In this document: positions 1 to 5,476 of the stretch, in pieces
Layout: the number at the start of each line of letters is the position of its first letter
How positions within the stretch are numbered: position 1 is the stretch's first letter
NCBI GenBank assembly: GCA_964460305.1
Contig: CAYWRA010000105.1
Span: 1-8,530 of the forward strand
DNA: 8,530 bases
Direction: 5' to 3'
Source: JAPLCX01 sp964460305
Lineage (GTDB): Bacteria > Auribacterota > Tritonobacteria > UBA1439
Position numbers and translations under genes: made by a program
Notes under the pieces: generated by a model
Seen by the model: the letters and a program-made list of their open reading frames with translations, nothing else
Databases searched by the model: none
Told to the model about the DNA's origin: nothing

Positions 1-1963
1 GGTTTTCCGGAAAGTGCTTCTTGAAGAGCGCGAGCATCTCTTGGCTCATATCCGCCCCCGTTTTAATGATGATTTCCTTCCCCCCCTCCACATTCTGAAT
101 CATCGGCTCAGACAAACCGATTTCTTTCAATGATGCGCGGATCTCGTCCAGCTTCACCGGCCTCTCAAAACCGAACTGCTGGAGGGCTCCGCCACTGAAA
201 TCCACCCCGAAATTATTTTTGTACCCTTTGTGGAAGAAAAAGAAGAAACCGACGGCAATGATGGTCGCAGAGAGGAAGATCGCGTACCTCATTTTACCGA
301 TGAAGTCTATGTGCGTCTTCGGTATGGTCCTCAGCATCGTGATCTCGGTGAAGGATGCTTTCTGGCACATAGAGTCGAAGATGGTGCGCGTCACAAAGAG
401 CGCCGTCCACATGCTGGTAATAATACCGATGCACAACGTCACGGCGAATCCCTTCACGGGCCCCGTCCCGATGATATAGAGGATGATTCCGGCGATGAGC
501 GTGGTGAGGTTGGAATCCAGGATAGTCAAAAATGCCTTGTCATAGCCGTTGGTGATTACGGCGCGCACTTTCCGTCCCAAGGCGATTTCCTCTCTCATCC
601 GCTCGGCGATGAGGACGTTCGCATCCACTGCCATACCCAGGGTGAGGATGATGCCCGCGATACCGGGGAGAGTGAGGGTGGCACGGAACATGGCGAGAGC
701 GGCAAGCATGATGAGCAGGTTAAGCATCAGGGCGAAATCAGCAATCACACCCCCTCTGAGGTAGTATATCGCCATAAAGACCGCGACGGCGATGAGTCCG
801 ATGAGGGATGCCTTTACGCCGGCCATTATGGAGTCTCGTCCAAGGCTCGGGCCCACTACCCTGTTTTCGGCAACCTTCACCGGAGCTGGAAGCGCGCCCG
901 CCCTCAAAACGATCGCGAGGTCGTTCGCCTCCTCGACGCTGAAGCTCCCCTCGATATAGGGACTTGAGTCGAGTTTGACCATCATCAGCGGGGCCGAGTA
1001 GACAACGTCATCGAGCACGATGGCGAGCCGGCTGACCATGGGATTCTTGGAGTCCTTATAACGCCTCTCCGCCTCTCCCGACACGATCCTAAGCTTTTTC
1101 ATCCCCTCCCGATCGAAGTCCATGTTCACGACGGGCTGCTGGAACATTCCCGCGCGGCCAAGCACGGCATTCCGGAGGGAAATCCCCTTGATCACCGCAT
1201 CCTTCTTTAGTAGGTAAAGCCCCTTCCCAACCTCCTTCGTCCGGCGGTCGGGGAGAGTGCGTCCGCAAAGGAACTCGTAGCCCTTGGGAATAAGCTCCTG
1301 GACCTCCGGCGAGGCGAGGATCGCCTCCGCGATTTTTATTTTCTTCTCGGGGATAATCCAGTAGCTGTACGATACCCCATCCTGCGTGCGCCCCTCTTCT
1401 TCCTCGATCTGCGTGAGGATAGGCTTTTTCTCGTTGATTCTGGCAAGTGTCGCCTTTGTGATAGCATCGTCGGCAACGAGCTTGAATTCGAGGAGGGCGG
1501 TTCTTCCGATGAGCCTGAGCGCGCGCTCAGGATCAAGGATCCCCGGCAACTGCACCACAATCCGGTCGCTCCCCTCCGGGAATATCACTGGTTCGGCTAT
1601 CCCGAACTCATCAACCCGGTTCCGAAGTATTTCAACTGCGCGCGCTACGGCATCCTTTCTCGCCTCTTCGGGGATGGCCTGGGTATCGATCTGGAGTACC
1701 AAGTGCATGCCACCCTTGAGATCAAGGCCGAGGTTGATAACCCGGTGCGGGTCGCCCCGGAACCATTTCTCCAATGAATAAAAAAACCGCTCCGTAAATC
1801 CCTCGTCGGCCATACTGGCGTCGCGGCTTTCCCATTCCTTCTCGAGATCTTTTTTCGCCGCCGGCCGGAGGCCCGCCCATCGCGCCGTCGGATAGACGTA
1901 ATAAAAACAGATTGCTAGGACACAGAAGATAGAAAATATTCTCCAGCGAAGATTCCGGTTCAT
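1..1963 (-). CDS. secDF: SecDF fused protein translocase subunit (partial, 3' end beyond window)
   Basis: SecD and SecF are membrane partners of SecYEG that use the proton-motive force to help pull secreted proteins across the inner membrane. Reading from ATG at 1963 the frame stays open to the window edge, giving 654 residues. TM1 is near residues 8-24. The SecD signature GLDLKGGMHL lies near residues 79-88, the periplasmic domain follows, and a TM block near 375-530 holds GMAVDANVLIAER with the conserved Asp447. The chain then passes, with no stop or new start, into SecF: a TM near 556-577, then GVDFSGG (Asp588) and the start of the SecF periplasmic domain. This is therefore a SecD-SecF fusion, not two genes. 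The ribosome site GGAGGGG ends 5 nt before the ATG. It follows yajC by 68 bp, as is usual for this pair. The remaining SecF membrane segments are outside the window. Confidence 0.96.
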   Translation of the reverse strand, partial: MNRNLRWRIFSIFCVLAICFYYVYPTARWAGLRPAAKKDLEKEWESRDASMADEGFTERFFYSLEKWFRGDPHRVINLGLDLKGGMHLVLQIDTQAIPEEARKDAVARAVEILRNRVDEFGIAEPVIFPEGSDRIVVQLPGILDPERALRLIGRTALLEFKLVADDAITKATLARINEKKPILTQIEEEEGRTQDGVSYSYWIIPEKKIKIAEAILASPEVQELIPKGYEFLCGRTLPDRRTKEVGKGLYLLKKDAVIKGISLRNAVLGRAGMFQQPVVNMDFDREGMKKLRIVSGEAERRYKDSKNPMVSRLAIVLDDVVYSAPLMMVKLDSSPYIEGSFSVEEANDLAIVLRAGALPAPVKVAENRVVGPSLGRDSIMAGVKASLIGLIAVAVFMAIYYLRGGVIADFALMLNLLIMLAALAMFRATLTLPGIAGIILTLGMAVDANVLIAERMREEIALGRKVRAVITNGYDKAFLTILDSNLTTLIAGIILYIIGTGPVKGFAVTLCIGIITSMWTALFVTRTIFDSMCQKASFTEITMLRTIPKTHIDFIGKMRYAIFLSATIIAVGFFFFFHKGYKNNFGVDFSGGALQQFGFERPVKLDEIRASLKEIGLSEPMIQNVEGGKEIIIKTGADMSQEMLALFKKHFPEN

Positions 1964-1968
1964 TAATT

Positions 1969-1975
1969 CCCCTCC
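1969..1975 (-). promoter_or_regulatory. Ribosome binding site of secDF
   Basis: The minus strand reads GGAGGGG, 5 nt before the ATG at 1963. It is the strongest Shine-Dalgarno match in the window and fixes the secDF start. Confidence 0.85.
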
Positions 1976-1985
1976 ACGATAAATT

Positions 1986-2052
1986 CAAATGACAAATAAC
2001 AAATGGCAAAACTTCCGATCTTTGACATTTGTCATTTGGTATTTTGTATTTG
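1986..2052. repeat. Facing arrays of CAAATGA-type heptamers between yajC and secDF
   Basis: Left array 1986-2013 is four contiguous 7-bp units (CAAATGA, CAAATAA, CAAATGG, CAAAACT). Right array 2018-2052 is five contiguous units of the same word on the opposite strand (CAAATAC, AAAATAC, CAAATGA, CAAATGT, CAAAGAT on the minus strand). Only 4 nt (tccg) separate them, so the minus-strand transcript could fold into a long imperfect hairpin. The yajC stop codon TGA (2032-2034) lies inside the right array. No terminator-type T-tract follows. Function unknown. Confidence 0.85.
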
Positions 2053-2421
2053 GTCAGCGACCTCGGTCGCCTCTCCACCCTTTTTGGTCACCGTGGCAAT
2101 CGAGCCCTTGGAGACCTCTATCTTGACGTTATCCGCAACCTTCACCAATACAACGTCATCCTTCAAACCGGCCACCACGCCGTGGATTCCACCGGCGGTG
2201 ATGACCGCGTCTCCCTTCTTGAGCGACGCGATCATGTCCTTCTGCTCCTTCTGCTTCTTTTGCTGCGGGCGAAACACGAGCAGATAAAAAATCGCCACGA
2301 GCATCACTATCATCGGGAGAAACTGCATCACTCCCGACTGTTGCCCTCCGGCTCCTCCTGGCGGAGGCGCCATTCCGAGAAGGGCGACCGCATGTCCCAT
2401 GCCACCCATCAATGAATTCAT
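2032..2421 (-). CDS. yajC: YajC, preprotein translocase accessory subunit
   Basis: YajC is a small single-span inner-membrane protein that associates with SecDF and the SecYEG translocon. The 129-residue product has a Gly/Pro/Met-rich N-terminus, one hydrophobic helix at about residues 33-51, the family hallmark FRPQQKKQKEQ at 50-60, and a compact basic/beta domain with GDAVITAGGIHGVV at 70-83. The ATG at 2421 is preferred over an upstream GTG at 2445 because GGGGGGA sits 8 nt before it and the extra residues do not resemble YajC. The last residues (DQIQNTK) and the TGA stop are encoded by the heptamer array that fills the gap to secDF, so the native C-terminus has probably been replaced or extended. 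Gene order yajC-secD(F) is a classic pairing. Confidence 0.96.
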   Translation of the reverse strand: MNSLMGGMGHAVALLGMAPPPGGAGGQQSGVMQFLPMIVMLVAIFYLLVFRPQQKKQKEQKDMIASLKKGDAVITAGGIHGVVAGLKDDVVLVKVADNVKIEVSKGSIATVTKKGGEATEVADQIQNTK

Positions 2422-2438
2422 ACGCGCTATCCCCCCTT

Positions 2439-2534
2439 GTTTCACAAAGAGTAAAAGAGTTGCACCTGATTTACCTGATTGGTCTGAATCCCCTGAATAT
2501 CACAGGGAAACAAGTTTCACAAAGAGTAAAAGAG
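2439..2534 (+). repeat. Exact 21-bp direct repeat, two copies 75 bp apart
   Basis: The first copy is at 2439-2459 and the second at 2514-2534; both begin gtttcacaaagag and end taaaagag. A diverged inverted copy lies at about 2719-2741. The copies are built from 9-bp words (CACAAAGAG, TAAAAGAGG) and so belong to the nonamer arrays of this gap. The first copy lies just upstream of the yajC ribosome site. Confidence 0.85.
2464..2499 (+). repeat. Four tandem degenerate nonamers
   Basis: Contiguous 9-bp units ACCTGATTT, ACCTGATTG, GTCTGAATC and CCCTGAATA. They sit between the two copies of the 21-bp direct repeat. No inverted partner was seen in the window. Confidence 0.65.
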
Positions 2535-2555
2535 GGGAAGAGGCAACTACAGTCA

Positions 2556-2639
2556 AAAGTTTAAGGTGTAAAGCTCAAAAAGCGACGCAACGCACATTCT
2601 GTTTTTGCTTCCGGCTTTAAACTTTGCACTTTCAACCGT
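2556..2639. repeat. Facing AAAGTTT-type heptamer arrays
   Basis: Left array 2556-2583: AAAGTTT, AAGGTGT, AAAGCTC, AAAAAGC. Right array 2612-2632, minus strand: AAAGTGC, AAAGTTT, AAAGCCG, with weaker flanking units out to 2605 and 2639. The element ends in similar outer sequences on both sides (CTAC...GTAG). This is again a 7-bp period, with a word unlike those of the other gaps. Confidence 0.7.
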
Positions 2640-2649
2640 AGTAAGGCAT

Positions 2650-2671
2650 CCTCCCCCTCCGAAGGGGGAGG
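2650..2671. repeat. Perfect GC hairpin, 9-bp stem and 4-nt loop
   Basis: cctccccct (2650-2658), loop ccga, agggggagg (2663-2671). No T-run follows on either strand, so it is not a standard intrinsic terminator. It probably belongs to a dispersed GC-rich palindromic repeat family, but only one copy is in this window. Confidence 0.7.
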
Positions 2672-2743
2672 GGCGGGTGTGTGTGATTACCACCCCATAA
2701 CTTCCCCTTACCTCTTATTCTCTTTTACTCTTCGTGAGAACAC

Positions 2744-3868
2744 TTACTTTTGGTCTCCGTGTCCTCCCCGTTCGTAATTCTCTATGTATTCCCGCCTGAA
2801 CCGATCGAACGTCCCTTCGGCGATCGCTCGTCTGATTTCAGCCATGAGCCCGTGATAGTAATAAAGATTGTGATAGGTCACCAGCCTCAGCCCAAGCACT
2901 TCGCCTGCATTGAAGAGGTGCCTGATATACGCCCGCGAATAGTTACGGCAGGTCGTGCATCCACACCCCTCCTCCAACGGGCCCATGTCTTCCCGGTAGG
3001 CGCCGTTCTTGACGGGGACCTTGCCGGATCGCGTGAAGGCGGTGCCGTTCCGGCCATTCCTCGTGGGCATGACGCAATCGAACATGTCCACGCCGCGGGC
3101 TACCGCTTCCAGGATCTCGACGGGCGTGCCGCAACCCATGAGATACCGGGGTTGGTCCTCCGGCAACAACGACGCGCAGAGCTCCACGTTCTCCAGCATG
3201 AGCGTCCGCGGCTCGCCGACGCTTAAGCCCCCGATGGCATAGCCGTCGAAACCGATCCGCATAAGCTCTTCGGCGGAGCGGATTCGCAACTGGGAATACG
3301 TACCTCCCTGAACGATGCCGAAAAGCGCGCTACCATCCCGCCGTCGCGTACTTTTGCAGCGGAACGCCCATTGTAGGCTGCGCACCATAGAATTGCAAGC
3401 ATAATCATATTCGCATGGATAGGGAGTGCATTCGTCGAGCACCATCATGATATCGGAGCCGAGCACCTCTTGGATCTGGACCGCCCGTTCCGGGCCGAGA
3501 AAATGCGACTGGCCGTCTATGTGGGAACGGAAGGAAACACCGTCGTCGCTGATTTCGCGGAGGCTCGCAAGGCTGAAGACCTGGTAGCCGCCGCTATCGG
3601 TGAGGATCGCGCCGCCCCAGTGCATGAAACGGTGCAGCCCTCCAGCCTTCCCGACGATCTCCACGCCTGGACGCATGGCAAGGTGGTATGTGTTCCCAAG
3701 GATGATTCCGAGCCCGATCTCCCGTAGCTCTTCCGGACTCATCGTCTTCACCGTCCCCTGCGTCCCCACAGGCATGAAGACGGGGGTGTCCACGGGGCCA
3801 TGGGGAGTGGTAAATCGGCCAACCCGGGCCTTCGTCTGCGTATCCTTATGAATGATTTGGAGTTGCAT
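2744..3868 (-). CDS. tgt: Queuine/preQ1 tRNA-guanine transglycosylase
   Basis: Bacterial Tgt swaps guanine 34 in the anticodon of tRNAs for Asp, Asn, His and Tyr for preQ1, the committed tRNA step of queuosine synthesis. The 374-residue product matches family length. Visible motifs: TDSGGYQVFSL with general-base Asp91, GIVQGG at 184-189 and GGLSVGEP at 213-220 in the substrate pocket, and MFDCVMPTRNGRNG with the expected nucleophile Asp264. A complete zinc site follows (Cys302, Cys304, Cys307, His333 in the C-x-C-x2-C-x25-H pattern). The ATG at 3868 is chosen over a TTG two codons upstream because GAGG stands 6 nt before it. The stop is TAA. It lies 71 bp after queA, the next enzyme of the pathway. 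A 322-bp repeat-filled gap separates it from yajC. Confidence 0.98.
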   Translation of the reverse strand: MQLQIIHKDTQTKARVGRFTTPHGPVDTPVFMPVGTQGTVKTMSPEELREIGLGIILGNTYHLAMRPGVEIVGKAGGLHRFMHWGGAILTDSGGYQVFSLASLREISDDGVSFRSHIDGQSHFLGPERAVQIQEVLGSDIMMVLDECTPYPCEYDYACNSMVRSLQWAFRCKSTRRRDGSALFGIVQGGTYSQLRIRSAEELMRIGFDGYAIGGLSVGEPRTLMLENVELCASLLPEDQPRYLMGCGTPVEILEAVARGVDMFDCVMPTRNGRNGTAFTRSGKVPVKNGAYREDMGPLEEGCGCTTCRNYSRAYIRHLFNAGEVLGLRLVTYHNLYYYHGLMAEIRRAIAEGTFDRFRREYIENYERGGHGDQK

Positions 3869-3884
3869 CAACAACCTCTATCGG

Positions 3885-3974
3885 AATGACAAATACCAAA
3901 TGACAAAACCTCTGATTTCTATCATTTGTGCTTTGTCTTTTAGGATTTATTTGTCATTTGGTATTTGTCATTTA
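3885..3974. repeat. CAAATGA-type heptamer arrays with a perfect 23-bp inverted repeat at the queA/tgt junction
   Basis: Bases 3885-3907 are the exact reverse complement of 3950-3972. Each arm is made of 7-bp units (left CAAATAC, CAAATGA, CAAAACC; right four units over 3947-3974). The 42-bp spacer carries further units in the right-arm orientation (AAAAGAC, AAAGCAC, AAATGAT on the minus strand). It is the same word family as at 1986-2052. The right arm lies inside the end of queA and the left arm ends just upstream of the tgt ribosome site, so the transcript could fold into a hairpin across the junction. Confidence 0.9.
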
Positions 3975-5109
3975 GTATGAGCATCGCATCCCCATAACTA
4001 TAGAACCGATACCCTTCCCGCCGTGCAAGCTCATAGAGCTCCAGGATCTTTTCTCTTCCCACGAGGGCCGCGATCAGCATCAGCAACGTCGAACGGGGAA
4101 GGTGAAAATTCGTGAGCATGTTTGTTACGATTTTGAATTCATAGGGCGGATAAATGAACATCTCCGTCCATCCACTCCGGGCCTGCACCTCGCCATGCTC
4201 ATCCGCCGCCGTTTCCAACGCCCTGGCCGCGGTCGTCCCCACCACGACGATCTGTCTCCTTTCCCGGCGAGCCCGGTTGATCGTCTCCGCTGCAACAGGC
4301 CCGATCTCATAATATTCCCCGTGGAGCCGGTGGTCGGAAACGCATTCTTCCGTCACGGGGCGGAAACTGCCCAATCCCACATGGAGGGTGAGCATCGCGA
4401 TTTCTACGCCACTCCGCTCCAGGGATTGCAGGAGCGCTTTTGAAAAGTGGAGACCGGCGGTCGGCGCCGCAACCGCCCCCGCTCTCCTCGCATACACCGT
4501 CTGATACCTCTCTTTGTCCTTATAACTTAAATCCACAATATTATTATTGGGATTTGGGATTTGGGATTTGGGATTTTCCCATGGGATTTGGGATTTGGCC
4601 TGCTTGCCGACAGGCAGGGATTTGGGATTTGACCTCTTAATGTACGGCGGCAACGGCATACAGCCTATCTTCTCCACCTCCTCCGGAGCGCTCGCGACGC
4701 CATCAAAGTTCACCGACCAGATACCCGATGTCTTCCTCCCGGCGACCCTGGCAGTCATTGGGCTCTCTTCGAAAACGATCACCTCCCCATCCCTCACCCG
4801 CCCAGACGGCTTGAGGAGGCATTCCCATTCATTGCGCCCCGACTCTCTCACAAGGAGCAGCTCAACCCCGCCCCCCGTGCGCTCTTTCCTGCCATAGAGC
4901 CGCGCCGGGATCACCTTTGTGTCGTTGAGGACGAGTAGCGACCGCTCGCATAAATAATCCCCCAGCTTGCCGAAAACAGTGTGTTCAACGCCCCCCGTCG
5001 CCCGCCGGTATACCAACAGCCGGGACTCTTCCCTCTTCGGCGCCGGTTCCTGGGCAATGAGTGACCGGGGCAGATCATAGTCAAAGTCGGAGGTTTTAAG
5101 ACGGGTCAT
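3940..5109 (-). CDS. queA: QueA, tRNA ribosyltransferase-isomerase with a repeat-encoded insertion
   Basis: QueA transfers and isomerises the ribosyl group of S-adenosylmethionine onto preQ1-tRNA, forming epoxyqueuosine. Family motifs are all present: FDYDLPRSLIAQEP at 9-22, LNDTKVIPARL at 61-71, AAPTAGLHF at 214-222, LTLHVGLGSFRPV at 240-252 and TNFHLPRSTLLML at 333-345. The 389-residue protein is longer than the usual 340-355 because of two repeat-derived additions. Residues 160-197 lie between PPYIKR and DKERYQTVYA, where homologues have only a short link, and are mostly encoded by GGGATTT heptamers plus a palindrome. Residues 380-389 follow the normal C-terminal DAMLIL and come from the CAAATGA-type array. 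The reading frame is kept in both. Start: ATG 5109 or GTG 5115; neither has a good ribosome site. It lies 19 bp after the DUF2905 gene. Confidence 0.96.
   Translation of the reverse strand: MTRLKTSDFDYDLPRSLIAQEPAPKREESRLLVYRRATGGVEHTVFGKLGDYLCERSLLVLNDTKVIPARLYGRKERTGGGVELLLVRESGRNEWECLLKPSGRVRDGEVIVFEESPMTARVAGRKTSGIWSVNFDGVASAPEEVEKIGCMPLPPYIKRSNPKSLPVGKQAKSQIPWENPKSQIPNPNNNIVDLSYKDKERYQTVYARRAGAVAAPTAGLHFSKALLQSLERSGVEIAMLTLHVGLGSFRPVTEECVSDHRLHGEYYEIGPVAAETINRARRERRQIVVVGTTAARALETAADEHGEVQARSGWTEMFIYPPYEFKIVTNMLTNFHLPRSTLLMLIAALVGREKILELYELARREGYRFYSYGDAMLILNDKYQMTNKS
4549..4630. repeat. Eight exact GGGATTT heptamers with a palindrome, inside queA
   Basis: On the plus strand GGGATTT occurs at 4549-4576 (four copies), 4583-4596 (two) and 4617-4630 (two). 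The first break is centred on the 10-bp palindrome tcccatggga (4577-4586). The second holds cctgcttg-ccga-caggcagg (4599-4618), an 8-bp stem with one G-T wobble and a 4-nt loop. Read in the queA direction the heptamer gives the repeating peptide NPKSQIP and the palindrome gives LPVGKQA. The word contains no stop in any of the six frames. Confidence 0.92.
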
Positions 5110-5128
5110 AATCACGCGTACCGATGGG

Positions 5129-5356
5129 TTACCTGCGCCTGATGAGCCAGAGAATGATCGAAAGAATCATGCTCAGCACGATGCAGGTGCCGAGGGGGAA
5201 ATAGAAGCGGAGGTTCTTCCGTTCTACGTGTATGTCTCCGGGGAAATGGCCGATCCATGAGATTTTATCACTCAGGAGAAACAGGCCTCCCAGGATTGAA
5301 AGCAGGACGCCCGTCGCAACGAGATACCTGCCGATCAATTTCAGATCTTCCACCAC
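5129..5356 (-). CDS. DUF2905 family small membrane protein
   Basis: This 75-residue protein has two hydrophobic helices (about residues 8-28 and 53-72). They are joined by a loop with KISWIGHFPGDIHVERKN, where the conserved PGDI and the following FYFPL are the marks of DUF2905. It ends in basic WLIRRR, consistent with both termini on the cytoplasmic side (inference). The biochemical function of the family is not known to me. The start is GTG at 5356 with AAGGGA 7 nt upstream; the stop is TAA. It lies between ruvB and queA, 19 bp ahead of queA and so probably cotranscribed with it. As I recall, DUF2905 genes sit beside ruvB/queA in other bacteria too, which would suggest a conserved but unexplained link. 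Confidence 0.88.
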   Translation of the reverse strand: MVEDLKLIGRYLVATGVLLSILGGLFLLSDKISWIGHFPGDIHVERKNLRFYFPLGTCIVLSMILSIILWLIRRR

Positions 5357-5369
5357 AGAATCCCTTTCG

Positions 5370-5458
5370 ACATTGCAAATTAGAAATTGTAAATTGAGGA
5401 TGCGGCGAGTTCCAAGCTGCCCCGACTTTTGAAATTTGCAATTTGATATTTACAATTC
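5370..5458. repeat. Facing AAATTGT-type heptamer arrays between ruvB and the DUF2905 gene
   Basis: Left array 5370-5397 is four contiguous units (ACATTGC, AAATTAG, AAATTGT, AAATTGA). Right array 5424-5458, read on the minus strand, is five contiguous units (GAATTGT, AAATATC, AAATTGC, AAATTTC, AAAAGTC). The 26-bp spacer is GC-richer. The four-plus-five layout matches that of the element at 1986-2052, although the word differs. The element fills most of the 120-bp gap and ends just before the ribosome site of the DUF2905 gene. Confidence 0.85.
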
Positions 5459-5476
5459 GGCGCAGCCGCTTAATCG

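Larger units (their letters stand above)
2518..2736. repeat. Facing nonamer arrays enclosing the tgt-yajC gap
   Basis: Left array 2518-2544 reads CACAAAGAG, TAAAAGAGG, GGAAGAGGC. Right array 2701-2736, read on the minus strand, is CACGAAGAG, TAAAAGAGA, ATAAGAGGT, AAGGGGAAG. Both are contiguous 9-bp words, in opposite orientation. The 156-bp interval holds the AAAGTTT-type heptamer pair and a GC hairpin, so three inverted elements lie within this one gap. Confidence 0.65.
2422..2743. other. 322-bp gap between tgt and yajC, filled with repeats, no gene seen
   Basis: No convincing ORF lies here. The gap holds a nested set of short-word arrays: nonamers of the type CACAAAGAG/TAAAAGAGG at 2443-2460, 2518-2544 and (inverted) 2701-2736; four nonamers like ACCTGATTT at 2464-2499; facing heptamer arrays of the AAAGTTT type at 2556-2639; and a perfect 9-bp-stem hairpin at 2650-2671. 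A promoter for yajC-secDF may lie here, but I cannot point to one. Confidence 0.7.

Noticed and set aside
230..967. Long plus-strand open frame of 245 codons
   Set aside because: It lies opposite secDF, gives a low-complexity, charged product, and the minus strand has clear SecDF motifs.
2650..2671. Intrinsic terminator after tgt
   Set aside because: The stem is strong but no T-run follows on either strand, so it is listed as a repeat hairpin only.
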